From Pseudoponticoccus marisrubri (GTDB taxonomy: Bacteria; Pseudomonadota; Alphaproteobacteria; Rhodobacterales; Rhodobacteraceae), in the NCBI RefSeq assembly GCF_001482405.1, contig NZ_LPXO01000001.1, forward strand, positions 186,001-250,000: a stretch of DNA of 64,000 nt, written 5' to 3'. Under the pieces are notes generated by a model. The model was not told where the DNA came from, made no database searches, and saw only the letters and a program-made list of their open reading frames with translations. Of the stretch, positions 26,106-36,438 are shown piece by piece (within the stretch, counting starts at the first letter, position 1; the number at the start of each line of letters is the position of its first letter). The translations under genes and the position numbers were made by a program.

Positions 26106-28379
26106 TCAAACCTGTTCCAAGCTCGCCTCGGCGCCGGCCAGCGCCGCGCGGGTCAGCGGCAGGCGGACCAGCGCCCGCGCCCCCACATGCCCGTCGGGGC
26201 CGAAGGCCGGCGCGTCGTCCAGCGCCAGCGTGCCGCCATGTTCCTCGATGATCTTCTTGACGATGGGCAGACCCAGCCCGGTGCCCTTGTCGCGTGTCGT
26301 CACGTAGGGCTCGAAAAGCCGCGCGCGGTCCTCGGGCAGGCCGATGCCGTTATCCATGATGGCGATCTCGGCCCAGCCGTCCTGCATGCTGGCCGAGACG
26401 CGGATCTCGGGGGCGTAATCCTCGGGCGCGCCGCGCTCGATGCGCCCCTCGATCGCCTCGCCCGCATTCTTGATCAGGTTGGTCAACGCCTGCCCGATCA
26501 TGGTGGCGTCCAGCTCGGCCGGCATCGCCTCGTCCGGCAGTTCGGTGCGGAAGGTCACGTCCGGCAGGCCGGTCTCCTGCAGCAGCACCGCGCCGCGCAG
26601 GATCTCGGACAGGTCCTCGGGGCGGCGTTCGGGTTCGGGCATGCGCGCGAATTTCGAGAACTCGTCCACGATGCGGCGCAGATCGTCGGTCTGGCGCACG
26701 ATCACCTCGGTCATGCTCTCCAGCTTCTCGGCCGAGGCGCCCTCGAGCTCGCGCCCGAACTTGCGGCGGATGCGTTCGGCCGACAGCTTGATCGGCGTCA
26801 GCGGGTTCTTGATCTCGTGCGCGATGCGCCGCGCCACGTCGCCCCAGGCCGCCATGCGCTGCGCGCTGACAAGGTCGGTCACGTCGTCGAAGGCGATCAC
26901 GTAGCCCTCGAGCGAGCCGTCCGCCCGCCGCCGGCGCGACAGCCGCACCAGCAGGTGCTCCAGCCGGCCCTCGCGGCTGACCTTGACCTCTTCCTGCGCC
27001 ACCTCGCGCCGCTCGGTGCGCAGCCGCTCGAAGAGCGGGCCGAATTCCGGCACCGCCACCATGATCGGGTCCGAGCGATGCGTCTCGTGCCAGCCCAGCA
27101 GCCGCTCGGCCGAGCGGTTGACGAAGGTCACCTTGCCCTTGGCGTCCAGCCCGACCACGCCCGAGGTGACCGAGGTCAGCACCGAGTCGAACAGCCGTTG
27201 GCGGCGCTCGATCTGGCGGGTGTTTTCCAGCAGCGTCTCGCGCTGGGCCTTCAGCTGCCGGGTCATCTGGTTGAAATAGCGCCCCAGCATCGAGATCTCG
27301 TCATCGCCCTCTTCCTCGGGCACCTGCACATCCAGATCGCCCGAGCCCACGCGCTGCGCCGCGCCGGTCAGCTTGCCCACCGGACGGCTGAGCCGTTCGG
27401 CAAACCACAGCCCGGCCCACGTCGCGGCGAGGATCAGCAGCACGGCAAAGCCGAGATAGAGCAGCGCGAAATCGAACAGCTGGCGACCGCGCTCGTTTTC
27501 CTGCTGCTGGTAGAAGCGCGCGGTCTCCTGCGTCTCGTCCAGCAGGTCGAGGATGTCGCCATCCACCTCGCGCGAGACATAGAGATAGCGGTCCACGAAG
27601 GCGCCCAGCGGCATCAGCGCGCGCAGCTCGTTGTTGTCCCAGTCGGCGACCAGCGCCACGCCCTGCGCCTCGGCCGTCTCGAACACGTCGCTGCCCGGCT
27701 CTTCGAAATCGAACAGGTAGGAACGCTCGCCACGCGCGCGGATGTCCCCTGCCCCGTCGATCACGAAAGCCTCGCGCAGGCCGCGCTGGATCTGGCCCTG
27801 ACCCTGGCTCAGCGCCTGGCGCAGCTCGCCGTCATCCATGATGAAGGTGGCGCGTCGGCTGGCATCGAGGAACCCCCCCAGCGCGCGGATGTCCTGTTCG
27901 AGGGCGGCGCGCTGGTCCTCCTCATAGGCCTCGGCCGCCGCCAGCGAGGCGCCCACAACGTTCTGCACCCGGTTCGAGAACCATGTCTCGAGCCCGATAT
28001 TGATGGTGAGCACGGCAAAGACCGCCACGGTCACGGTGGGCAGCAGCGCCATCAGCGCAAAGGCCGCGGTCAGCCGCAGGTGCAGCCGCGAGCCGGCCGA
28101 TTGCGCGCGCCGATCCGCGATCATCCGGGCCACGCGCGCCATGACCAGCGCCGCGATCAGCAGCACGTAGACAAGGTCGGCCAGCAGCACCAGCCGCAGC
28201 GACAGGGCCGAGGCGCCGGTGTCCAGCGGACCCAGCACGGCGAAGGTGGCCCCGGCCAGCGCCGGGCCCAGCAACACCAGCGCCAGCGTCATCACGTTCT
28301 GCACGTGACGCCGGCGGCGCAGGCGCGAAAGTCGTTCCCAAAAGGTGGGACTGGTCAACGGACGTGCCCGCGTGGCCAC
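26106..28379 (-). CDS. ntrY: Sensor histidine kinase NtrY
   Basis: 757-residue membrane histidine kinase with several N-terminal helices and a periplasmic region. A HAMP domain (GSGDLDVQVPEEEGDDEI) and a PAS domain (LFDSVLTSVTSGVVGLDAKG) follow, then HisKA with the phospho-His in [16 protein letters not shown]. The HATPase domain has N and G boxes (LTNLIKNAGEAI, GIGLPEDRARLF, GTGLGLPIVKKI). I chose GTG at 28379, with GAGG seven bases upstream, over the TTG two codons earlier. It senses redox or nitrogen state in relatives and phosphorylates NtrX. Confidence 0.92.
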   Translation of the reverse strand: MATRARPLTSPTFWERLSRLRRRRHVQNVMTLALVLLGPALAGATFAVLGPLDTGASALSLRLVLLADLVYVLLIAALVMARVARMIADRRAQSAGSRLHLRLTAAFALMALLPTVTVAVFAVLTINIGLETWFSNRVQNVVGASLAAAEAYEEDQRAALEQDIRALGGFLDASRRATFIMDDGELRQALSQGQGQIQRGLREAFVIDGAGDIRARGERSYLFDFEEPGSDVFETAEAQGVALVADWDNNELRALMPLGAFVDRYLYVSREVDGDILDLLDETQETARFYQQQENERGRQLFDFALLYLGFAVLLILAATWAGLWFAERLSRPVGKLTGAAQRVGSGDLDVQVPEEEGDDEISMLGRYFNQMTRQLKAQRETLLENTRQIERRQRLFDSVLTSVTSGVVGLDAKGKVTFVNRSAERLLGWHETHRSDPIMVAVPEFGPLFERLRTERREVAQEEVKVSREGRLEHLLVRLSRRRRADGSLEGYVIAFDDVTDLVSAQRMAAWGDVARRIAHEIKNPLTPIKLSAERIRRKFGRELEGASAEKLESMTEVIVRQTDDLRRIVDEFSKFARMPEPERRPEDLSEILRGAVLLQETGLPDVTFRTELPDEAMPAELDATMIGQALTNLIKNAGEAIEGRIERGAPEDYAPEIRVSASMQDGWAEIAIMDNGIGLPEDRARLFEPYVTTRDKGTGLGLPIVKKIIEEHGGTLALDDAPAFGPDGHVGARALVRLPLTRAALAGAEASLEQV

Positions 28380-28398
28380 AGCCAAACCTCATAATGAT

Positions 28399-28475
28399 GT
28401 GCTGCCCAAGGCAGCGACCGCCATATCATGTGGTCTTTTCGCCACGCAGAGGCGGCGGCGCCACAGTTATGTGGC
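28399..28475. repeat. Two hairpins between ntrC and ntrY
   Basis: GCTGCC-CAA-GGCAGC lies near 28400-28414 and GCCACA-GTTA-TGTGGC at 28460-28475, inside the 100-base gap between the ntrC stop and the ntrY start. Neither has a U-run on the minus strand, so they look more like processing or attenuation structures than terminators. Confidence 0.35.
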
Positions 28476-28479
28476 CCTT

Positions 28480-29850
28480 TTACATCAACTTGCGGCGGCG
28501 TGTCACGCGAATATCGAGATCGGTGATCTTCTTGCGCAAAGTATTGCGATTGATGCCCAGCAGGTCGGCGCATTTCGCCTGGTTTCCGCCGGTGGCCTCC
28601 AGCGCGATCTCGAGCAGCGGCGCCTCGACCTCGCGGATGATCCGACCATAGAGCCCCGGCGGCGGCAGCGCCGCGCCATGCAGGTCGAAATAGCGCCGCA
28701 GGTGGCGGGCCACCGATTCCCCCAGCTTGTCGCTGTCGCCGCCGCGCAGCACCGCGCCGGTCTCGGGCTGGTTGCCCAGCACCGCCTCGACCTCGGCGCG
28801 GCTGATCTCCTCGGTGCGCGAGGTCAGGCTGAGCCGGCGCACCGCGTTTTCCAGCTGGCGCACGTTGCCGGGCCAGGAATAGACGCGGAAGAGATCCGCC
28901 GCCCCTTCCGACAGCCAGCGCTTGGGCGCGCCCTCCCGCTCGGAGCGCAGCAGGAAGTGATCCGCCAGAAGCGGGATGTCCTCGACCCGCTCGCGCAGGC
29001 TGGGCACGGCGATGGCCGCCCCGTCCAGGCGGTAGAACAGGTCCTGCCGGACCTTGCCCTGCTCGATCAGCGCCGAGGGGTCGAATTGCGACGACGCCAG
29101 GAAGCGCGGCACGTGATCGCCCGGCACGTCCATCATGCGCACGATCCGGGCCTGGATCTCGTCGGGTACGTCGGCGATCTCGTCGATCAGCAGCGTGCCG
29201 CCCTTGACCCGGGCCAGGATCCGGGCCGGCCCGTCCAGATCCATCAGGTCGGCCGCCGTGACGGTGACAAAAGGCAGGGTGCGGCGGTCCGAGAAATCGT
29301 GCAACGCGCGGGCGATCAGGCTCTTGCCGGTGCCGGATTCGCCGGTGATCAGAACCGGCAGGTCGGTGTTCATCACCCGCGCCACCAGCCGGTAGAGCGC
29401 CTGCATGGCCGGGGTCTTGCCCACCAGCGGCAGCTCGTCGGGCTCGTCCGCGCCGACCACCGGCTCCTCGCGCGTGGGCGTGCGGTTGCGCGTCTCCAAC
29501 GCCTTGGCCGTGCGCTTCATCAGGTCCGGCAGGTCGAAGGGCTTGGGCAGGTAGTCGTAGGCCTCGGCCTCGGCCGCCTGGATCGCCGTCATGATCGTGT
29601 TCTGCGCGCTGATCACGATCACCGGCAGGCCGGGCCGGTCCTGCGAGATCTTGGGCAGCATCTCGAGCCCGTTGCCATCGGGCATGACCACGTCCGAGAT
29701 CACCACGTCGCCCTTGCCCTCGCCCACCCAGCGCATCAGCGTTGTCAGGCTCGATGTGGCATGCACCTTGCAGCCGGCCCGTGTCAGGGCCTGGGTCAGC
29801 ACGGTGCGGATCGTGCGATCGTCATCGGCAACCAGTACAGTGCCATCCAT
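28480..29850 (-). CDS. ntrC: Nitrogen assimilation regulator NtrC (GAFTGA-less)
   Basis: 456-residue response regulator. Its receiver domain has [10 protein letters not shown] and the phosphoryl Asp in [12 protein letters not shown]. The AAA+ domain has Walker [17 protein letters not shown] and Walker [14 protein letters not shown], and the Fis-type DNA-binding helix is [20 protein letters not shown]. The stretch between Walker A and B is short and lacks GAFTGA, as known for Rhodobacter capsulatus NtrC, which activates sigma-70 promoters. The ATG at 29850 overlaps the ntrB stop; the 29-residue in-frame extension upstream is not family-like. Confidence 0.95.
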   Translation of the reverse strand: MDGTVLVADDDRTIRTVLTQALTRAGCKVHATSSLTTLMRWVGEGKGDVVISDVVMPDGNGLEMLPKISQDRPGLPVIVISAQNTIMTAIQAAEAEAYDYLPKPFDLPDLMKRTAKALETRNRTPTREEPVVGADEPDELPLVGKTPAMQALYRLVARVMNTDLPVLITGESGTGKSLIARALHDFSDRRTLPFVTVTAADLMDLDGPARILARVKGGTLLIDEIADVPDEIQARIVRMMDVPGDHVPRFLASSQFDPSALIEQGKVRQDLFYRLDGAAIAVPSLRERVEDIPLLADHFLLRSEREGAPKRWLSEGAADLFRVYSWPGNVRQLENAVRRLSLTSRTEEISRAEVEAVLGNQPETGAVLRGGDSDKLGESVARHLRRYFDLHGAALPPPGLYGRIIREVEAPLLEIALEATGGNQAKCADLLGINRNTLRKKITDLDIRVTRRRKLM

Positions 29851-30934
29851 CACGTGGTCTCCTGTGGATCCCCCGGCGCGCGGGGCAGTGAAATGCGAAA
29901 GACGGTGCGGCCGGGCACGCTGTCCACGGCGATCCACCCGTCATGGTCGGATATGATCTTGCTGACCAGCGCCAGCCCCAGCCCGGTGCCGTTCTCGCGG
30001 CCCGACACGAAGGGATCGAAGATGTCGCCCTTGATGTCCGGTGGCAGGCCGGGCCCGTCATCGATGATCTCGATCTGCAGCGGCAGCGTGTGGCCCGAGC
30101 CGTCGGCGCGGCGCAGCCGGAAACTGTGCTCGAAATAGGTGTGCAACCGGATGCGCCCGCCCTGCAGCGGGTCGGCGGCCTCGGCGGCGTTCTTGAGCAG
30201 GTTCAGCACCACCTGCAGCAGCTGGTCGGGATCGCCCAGCGCCATGGGCAGCGAGGGGTCGTAATCCTCGATGATCTTCATATGCGCGCCGAAGCCCAGC
30301 AGCGCCGAGCGGCGCGCCCGGTCCAGCACGTCATGGATGTTGACCGGCCGGCGCTCGGGGGCCGAGAGGTTGCCGAACTGCTCGACCTGTTCCAGCAGCT
30401 TCACGATGCGCCGCGTCTCGGCCACGATAAGATCCGTGAATTCAAGGTCTTCAGGGCCGAGATTCATGCTCAGCAACTGCGCCGCCCCGGTGATGCCGGC
30501 CAGCGGGTTCTTGATCTCGTGGGCCAGCATCTCGGCCATGCCGATGGCGGACTTGGCCGCCGACTTGACGCTGTGGCTCTGCGTCATGCGGCCGGCCAGC
30601 TCGCGCGGGGAAATCAGCATGACCATCCAACCGGGGCTGCCCTGCAGCGGCGCGATCTGGAGGTTGCAGACCAGCGGCGCGCGCGACCCGGTGCCCACGT
30701 CCACGTCGTTGACGAAAAGCGGCGTGCCGTTGGCGCGGGCCCGGGCGAGGCTTTCCTCCAGCGGTGCGTCGATTGCCAGCCGGTCCCAGATCGGCTGGCC
30801 GGTCAGCCACTTGGCGGAGTTGTTCAGGAACCCCTCGGCCGCGGGGTTGAGATCGGCGATGCGCTCGTCGGCGTCGATCAGGATCGCCGGGACGGGCAGC
30901 GAGGACCAGACCTGGGACTGGATGTCAGGGTCGA

Positions 30935-30938
<4 letters not shown>
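29850..30938 (-). CDS. ntrB: Nitrogen sensor kinase/phosphatase NtrB
   Basis: 362-residue cytoplasmic histidine kinase controlling NtrC according to PII status. The N-terminal PAS domain contains [20 protein letters not shown]. The phospho-His is in [20 protein letters not shown]; the ATP-binding boxes are [21 protein letters not shown] and [13 protein letters not shown]. No membrane helix is seen. It is coupled by overlap to both dusB upstream and ntrC downstream, the arrangement called nifR3-ntrB-ntrC in Rhodobacter. Confidence 0.95.
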
Positions 30939-31918
<980 letters not shown>

Positions 31919-32096
31919 CTGCTTATTCCTTGTGCATCTGTTTCCGAGGTACTGTCGGCCCGGGTCGGATACAACATTTAGCGGCTGTTATCCGCGCGGC
32001 CCCTTGTCGCTTGCCTGTTTTTTGGGCGCTTCCAGCGGGTCGATTGCGCCGGCCCGCAACTGCCCCTAAGACAGGCGCATGGGACAAGGGGGGCGC

Positions 32097-33242
32097 ATGA
32101 CGGGCCGCGGGGCGACAACAGGAATCGTGATCGTCGCGGCCGGGCGCGGCACGCGCGCGGGCGGGCCGCTGCCCAAGCAATGGCAGGCGGTCGCCGGGGC
32201 GCCGGTCGCCCGCTGGACCCTGCAGGCGCTGGCCCCGCATGGCCGCATCATCCTGGTGATCCACCCCGAGGACGAGGCCCGGGCCGCCTGCGTGGCCGAG
32301 GGCCTGCTCGTCACGCTGGTCCCCGGCGCGGGCAGCCGCGCGGGCTCGGTCCTGGCCGGGCTCGAGGCGCTGGCCCAGGATCCGCCGGAGCGTGTTCTGA
32401 TCCATGATGTGGCGCGGCCCTGCGTCTCGCCCGCGGTGATCGGCGCCGTGCTGGCCGCGCTTGAGACCCATGACGGTGCCGCCCCGGCCCTGCCCGTGAC
32501 CGATGCGCTCTGGACCGGGGCCGGCGGTCGCGTGACGGGCACGCAAAGTCGCGAGGGGCTGTTCCGGGCGCAGACGCCGCAGGGCTTCCGCTTCGATGCG
32601 ATCCTGCAGGCGCATCGCACCCATGACGGGACCGCCGCCGACGATGTCGAGGTGGCGCGCGCCGCGGGGCTTGAGGTGGCGATCGTTCCGGGCGAAGAGA
32701 GCAATATCAAGATCACCGCGCCCGGCGATTTCGCCCGGGCCGCCAAGCTGCTGGAGCCTCGCATGGATGTGCGCCTGGGCAACGGGTACGATGTACACGC
32801 ATTCACCACGGGCGATCACGTGGTGCTCTGCGGCGTGCGCGTGCCGCATGACCGCGCCCTGAAGGGCCATTCTGACGCCGATGTGGGCATGCATGCGGCG
32901 ACCGACGCGATCTATGGCGCGCTGGCCGAGGGCGATATCGGCCGCCATTTCCCGCCCTCCGACCCGCAATGGAAGGGGGCGGCCAGCGAGATCTTCCTGC
33001 GCCACGCGGTGGAGCTGGCCCGTTCGAAAGGGTTCGATCTGGGCAATGTCGACGTCACGCTGGTCTGCGAACGGCCCAAGATCGGCCCCCATGCGGCTGC
33101 CATGCAGCAAGAAATAGCGCGCATCCTGGGCGTCGAGATCGGGCGCGTCTCGGTCAAGGCGACCACCTCTGAACGGCTGGGCTTCACCGGTCGCGAAGAG
33201 GGTATCGCGGCGCTGGCCACCGCGACGCTGGTGACGGCATGA
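32097..33242 (+). CDS. ispDF: Bifunctional IspD/IspF isoprenoid enzyme
   Basis: Two steps of the MEP pathway in one 381-residue chain. The N-terminal cytidylyltransferase (IspD) has [19 protein letters not shown] and [12 protein letters not shown]. The C-terminal cyclodiphosphate synthase (IspF), from about residue 223, has GNGYDVHAF and [20 protein letters not shown] with zinc ligands Asp/His, and ends in [18 protein letters not shown]. IspE lies elsewhere. I chose ATG 32097, with AAGGGGGG just upstream, over the ATG six codons earlier. The ispDF fusion is common in alphaproteobacteria. Confidence 0.94.
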   Translation: MTGRGATTGIVIVAAGRGTRAGGPLPKQWQAVAGAPVARWTLQALAPHGRIILVIHPEDEARAACVAEGLLVTLVPGAGSRAGSVLAGLEALAQDPPERVLIHDVARPCVSPAVIGAVLAALETHDGAAPALPVTDALWTGAGGRVTGTQSREGLFRAQTPQGFRFDAILQAHRTHDGTAADDVEVARAAGLEVAIVPGEESNIKITAPGDFARAAKLLEPRMDVRLGNGYDVHAFTTGDHVVLCGVRVPHDRALKGHSDADVGMHAATDAIYGALAEGDIGRHFPPSDPQWKGAASEIFLRHAVELARSKGFDLGNVDVTLVCERPKIGPHAAAMQQEIARILGVEIGRVSVKATTSERLGFTGREEGIAALATATLVTA

Positions 33243-33721
33243 GGGCCCTGGCCTCGCTACTCTATGTGGGGTTCCTGCGCCCGGCCCCCGGGACCTGGGG
33301 CAGTCTTGTCGCGATCCCGCTGGCCTGGGCGCTGCACCTGCTGGGCGGGTTCTGGCTCCTGGCGCTGGCCACCCTTGGCGCTTTCGCACTGGGACTGGCC
33401 GCGACGCGCGCCGTCACGGCTGGTGGTGAGAGCGACCCGTCCTGGGTGGTGATCGACGAGCTTGTGGGCATGTGGATCGCCCTCTTCCCCGTCAGCTACG
33501 GCGCGCAGATGATGGGGGTCGACGTTCTACGGCTCTGGCCGGGCTGGGTTGCCGGTTTCGTGCTGTTCCGCCTGTTCGACATCTGGAAACCCTGGCTGGT
33601 GGGGCGCGCCGACCGCATGGGCACGGCGTTGGGGGTGATGCTGGATGACGTGGTGGCCGGTGTCTTTGCCGCACTTGGGGCCATCGCGCTGGCCGGCCTG
33701 TTCCACCTGGTCCTCCTCTGA
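33239..33721 (+). CDS. pgpA: Phosphatidylglycerophosphatase A
   Basis: 160-residue inner-membrane phosphatase that removes phosphate from phosphatidylglycerophosphate to give phosphatidylglycerol. Family motifs are [19 protein letters not shown] near the N-terminus, the acidic [14 protein letters not shown], and [18 protein letters not shown] followed by [11 protein letters not shown]. Several hydrophobic helices are present. The start overlaps the ispDF stop by four bases (ATGA). Confidence 0.9.
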   Translation: MRALASLLYVGFLRPAPGTWGSLVAIPLAWALHLLGGFWLLALATLGAFALGLAATRAVTAGGESDPSWVVIDELVGMWIALFPVSYGAQMMGVDVLRLWPGWVAGFVLFRLFDIWKPWLVGRADRMGTALGVMLDDVVAGVFAALGAIALAGLFHLVLL

Positions 33722-33722
33722 C

Positions 33723-33777
33723 CCGGCGTGGCGCCGGTGGCCCGCGGGGGAGTCGAGTATTTATGGAAAGATGAAAG
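33723..33777 (+). repeat. Hairpin plus GAGTATTT...GAAAG 3' element after pgpA
   Basis: CCGGC-GTGGC-GCCGG (33723-33737) is followed by GAGTATTTATGGAAAGATG (from 33755). The same order, hairpin then GAGTATTT and GAAAGA, occurs on the minus strand downstream of the aminotransferase gene (3517-3587). It lies 2-56 bases beyond the pgpA stop and just before the GTG start of pncC. Confidence 0.5.
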
Positions 33778-33789
33778 TGGGGGCGCCTC

Positions 33790-34269
33790 GTGACCGGCAT
33801 TCATGACATTGCGACGCGGTTGGTGAGCCGCGCGGTCGAGACGGGCCGGACGGTGACCACGGCGGAGAGCTGCACGGGGGGCAAGGTCTCGGCCGCGATC
33901 ACCGATGTGGCAGGCTCGTCCAACATGTTCGAGCGCGGCTTCGTCACCTATTCGAACCGCGCCAAGACCGAGATGCTGGGCGTGCCCCCGGACCTGCTGG
34001 AGGCGCATGGCGCGGTCTCGGAAGAGGTGGTGCGGGCTATGGCCAGCGGGGCCCGCGCAGCGGCGGGGGCGGATCTTGCCGTGGCGATCAGCGGCATCGC
34101 CGGGCCGGGCGGGTCGGAGTTCAAGCCCGAGGGGCGGGTCTGCTACGCGCTGGCCGGTCCGGACGGGGTGACAAGCGAGACGCTGGAGCATGGCGCGCCG
34201 GGGCGCGCCGCGGTGCGTGATGCGGCCACGGCACATGCGCTGGAGCTGCTGCTGCGGGCCTTGGGCTGA
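33790..34269 (+). CDS. pncC: CinA-family nicotinamide-nucleotide amidohydrolase (PncC-like)
   Basis: 159-residue stand-alone CinA C-terminal domain, which deamidates NMN to nicotinic acid mononucleotide in pyridine nucleotide recycling. It carries TTAESCTGGKVSAAITDVAG with the catalytic Ser, the YSNRAKTEMLGV region and VAISGIAGPGGSEFKPEGRV. The start is GTG at 33790, with GTGGGGG upstream. It is third in line after ispDF and pgpA, 68 bases downstream. Confidence 0.88.
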   Translation: MTGIHDIATRLVSRAVETGRTVTTAESCTGGKVSAAITDVAGSSNMFERGFVTYSNRAKTEMLGVPPDLLEAHGAVSEEVVRAMASGARAAAGADLAVAISGIAGPGGSEFKPEGRVCYALAGPDGVTSETLEHGAPGRAAVRDAATAHALELLLRALG

Positions 34270-34359
34270 TCATCTTGTACAATTTGGCGGGTTTTCCGCC
34301 TGTTTCCGCGCGAGCTGCAAGCTTTGCGTAACGGTTTGCTGCGAGTCTGATCCCACGGT

Positions 34360-34671
34360 TCACGCGGTCATCAGCAGGCGCGCCGGCGAGGGTTCGGAGG
34401 TGGTCTCGTTCGCGGCGGCATATCCCGTATCGGCCCGGCGCGCGGTGTCCGTGGGCGCGGGGTCATCGGCAGGCATGCGGGCCAAGGCCTCGGCCACGCG
34501 GGCCGCGGGTTCGCTGCGGGCCGGCGGGGTCGGCGCGGGGGCCGGGAAGAGCGGGCTGGGCTTGGTCTCGGGCCGTGTGTCCAGCACTGGCGGCGCCCAG
34601 CCTCGGGCGGCGTCGGGTGCCGGCGGAACAGGCGCGGCCGTGTAGGCCGGCGCGTTGAAGAGCGAGGGCAT
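34360..34671 (-). CDS. Small Ala/Pro-rich hypothetical protein
   Basis: 103 residues beginning MPSLFNAPAYTAAPVPPAPD, rich in Pro and Ala, with no signal peptide or membrane helix, so probably largely disordered. A segment SEPAARVAEALARMPAD could form one helix. The strong ribosome site GGAGGTGA just upstream of the ATG at 34671 supports real translation. I do not recognise a family. The 90-base gap before pncC's end contains a GGCGG-TTTT-CCGCC hairpin (about 34284-34299). Confidence 0.58.
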   Translation of the reverse strand: MPSLFNAPAYTAAPVPPAPDAARGWAPPVLDTRPETKPSPLFPAPAPTPPARSEPAARVAEALARMPADDPAPTDTARRADTGYAAANETTSEPSPARLLMTA

Positions 34672-34771
34672 GGCGTCACCTCCGGGCAGGATACGCCACA
34701 GAGGATGGGACGGAAATATGGCAGAAACCGGGCAGACCGCCGCGATTTCGGGGAACAAGGTTAACGCGTGC

Positions 34772-35239
34772 TCAGGCCTGCCGCGCGGTGCCCTGCGCCC
34801 CGTAAAGCGCCGCGGCACGCCGTTCGAAGGCCCGCACGATGCGCTGCATGGCGTCGTAGAAGAACATCCCCGCCGCGCCTTGCAGGATGCGGTTGCGGAA
34901 CTCGAAATCGACGAAGAAGGAGACCTCGCAGCCGCCGTCGACGTCGCGGAAGGCCCATTTCGAGATCATGTGCTTGAACGGACCGTCGAGATACTCGGTA
35001 TCGATCCGGTTCTCGCCGGGCCACAGCGTGACCTTGGAGCCGAAGCGTTCGCGGAACACCTTGAAGGAGATCACCAGGTCGGCGAGCATCACCTCGTGGT
35101 CGCCCTCGTCCTTGCGCGACCGGATCCGGGCCGCCGCCGTCCAGGGCAGGAACTCCGGGTAGGCGCCCACGTCGGCCACGAGGTCGTACATCTGCGCGGC
35201 CGTGTAAGGCAGCGTGCGGGTCTCGGAATGGGTCGGCAT
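34772..35239 (-). CDS. RatA/Coq10-type START-domain protein
   Basis: 155-residue protein of the polyketide-cyclase/START family. It begins [23 protein letters not shown], with the family-typical [30 protein letters not shown] and a C-terminal helix [16 protein letters not shown]. In mitochondria and alphaproteobacteria this family (Coq10) binds ubiquinone and supports respiratory electron transfer; it is often annotated as RatA toxin by similarity. A toxin role is not supported by context. Confidence 0.82.
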   Translation of the reverse strand: MPTHSETRTLPYTAAQMYDLVADVGAYPEFLPWTAAARIRSRKDEGDHEVMLADLVISFKVFRERFGSKVTLWPGENRIDTEYLDGPFKHMISKWAFRDVDGGCEVSFFVDFEFRNRILQGAAGMFFYDAMQRIVRAFERRAAALYGAQGTARQA

Positions 35240-35310
35240 GTCGCTCCTTCAAAGGCCTGACATTGCGGACAGATGTCGTATGGTGCGTCGGGGAAATCAA
35301 GAGGCGGCTC

Positions 35311-35850
35311 ATGACACAGCGTCCTTATGTCGTAGACGAGATGATCTCGGCCAAGGCGATCGCCGCGCGGATCGAGGCACTGGCCCAGGAGATCAAGCGC
35401 GAGTTCGGCGACACGAATCAACTGGTGGTGGTCGGGCTGCTGCGCGGCTCCTTCGTGTTCATCGCCGACCTCGTGCGGGAGCTGGACCTGCCGGTGGAGG
35501 TCGACTTCCTCGAGGCCTCCTCCTACGGCAATGCCATGGAATCGAGCCGCGAGGTGCGCATCCTCAAGGATCTGCGCTCGGGGATCGAGGGGCGCGACGT
35601 GCTGGTGGTCGAGGATATCGTCGATACCGGCCACACGCTCAGCCATGTGACCGGGCTTCTGACCTCGCGCAAGCCGGCACGGCTGCGCTCCATCGCGCTC
35701 TTGGACAAGCCGACGCGGCGCGAGGTGGATTTCGGCGCCGACTGGACGGGGTTCGAGATCCCGGACGAGTTCGTGGTGGGCTACGGCATCGATTACGCGC
35801 AGCGCAACCGCAACCTGCCCTATATCGGCAAGGTCCGCTTCACCGGCTGA
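35311..35850 (+). CDS. hpt: Hypoxanthine phosphoribosyltransferase
   Basis: Salvages hypoxanthine (and guanine) with PRPP to the nucleotide. The 179-residue type I phosphoribosyltransferase has [18 protein letters not shown] and the PRPP-binding [17 protein letters not shown] with the acidic pair ED. The C-terminal part has [20 protein letters not shown] start at the ATG at 35311, where homology begins; sixteen in-frame codons upstream are not conserved-looking. It is divergent from the RatA-like gene. Confidence 0.93.
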   Translation: MTQRPYVVDEMISAKAIAARIEALAQEIKREFGDTNQLVVVGLLRGSFVFIADLVRELDLPVEVDFLEASSYGNAMESSREVRILKDLRSGIEGRDVLVVEDIVDTGHTLSHVTGLLTSRKPARLRSIALLDKPTRREVDFGADWTGFEIPDEFVVGYGIDYAQRNRNLPYIGKVRFTG

Positions 35851-35915
35851 GGCGGCCGCCAAGCTGTCAATATTCGGGCTGCGCGGGCATGGACACGACC
35901 CTGTGCGGCGGGCGA

Positions 35916-35934
35916 GAATGACATTGTCACATTC
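35916..35934. promoter_or_regulatory. Palindrome upstream of the cytochrome c' gene
   Basis: TGACA-T-TGTCA at 35919-35929, flanked by GAATG and CATTC, lies about 50 bases before the cytochrome c' start in an otherwise short intergenic region. It could be an operator or part of a weak hairpin after hpt. It does not match the FNR/NnrR consensus (TTGAT-N4-ATCAA). Function is unknown. Confidence 0.3.
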
Positions 35935-35979
35935 CGCGTCCATAGTATCGTGGCGTTATTGCACCTTTGGGAGATACCG

Positions 35980-36432
35980 ATGAAATACACCTTCGCTGCA
36001 TTGGCCGCCTGTGCCGTTCTCGCCACCCCTGCCCTCGCCCAGGACCTGCCGCAGCCCGTGAAGGCGCGCCAGGGGCAATTCAACATCCTCGCGCTGAACC
36101 TCGGCATCCTCGGCGGCATGGCCCGCGGCACGGTGGAGTATGACGCCGACGCAGCGCAGGCCGCGGCCGATTCGCTGGTCGCGGTGACCATGGTCGACCA
36201 GCGCGCCATGTGGCCCGAGGGCACCGACATGGAATCGATCGACGGCACCCGCGCCCTGCCCGCCGCCTTCGAGAATGTCGAGGACGTGGTCGCCAAGTGG
36301 GAAGCGCTGGGCGAGGCCGCCGTGGCCATGCAGGCCGCCGTGGGTGACGGTCAGCAGGCGATCGGCCAGAACATGGGCGCCATCGCAGGGGCCTGCAAGG
36401 ATTGCCACGACGACTACCGCGCATCCGAGTAA
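35980..36432 (+). CDS. cycP: Cytochrome c' (class II c-type cytochrome)
   Basis: 150-residue periplasmic heme protein. The signal peptide is MKYTFAALAACAVLATPALA, cleaved before QDLPQ. The mature chain is a four-helix bundle with the heme-binding CKDCH close to the C-terminus (ACKDCHDDYRASE), diagnostic of cytochrome c'. These proteins bind NO and CO and protect against nitrosative stress. The next gene, a diheme cytochrome, begins six bases after the stop, so they form an operon. Confidence 0.9.
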   Translation: MKYTFAALAACAVLATPALAQDLPQPVKARQGQFNILALNLGILGGMARGTVEYDADAAQAAADSLVAVTMVDQRAMWPEGTDMESIDGTRALPAAFENVEDVVAKWEALGEAAVAMQAAVGDGQQAIGQNMGAIAGACKDCHDDYRASE

Positions 36433-36438
36433 CCCCGC

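Noticed and set aside
20953-28394. Very long open frames (over 1100 and 1400 codons) on the plus strand
   Set aside because: They lie exactly antisense to trkH, trkA, ntrX and ntrY, are rich in Arg, Gly, His and Ala, and show no domain; they are high-G+C shadow frames.
34772-35239. RatA as a toxin of a toxin-antitoxin pair
   Set aside because: No RatB or antitoxin gene is adjacent, and the Coq10-like START domain explains the sequence better.
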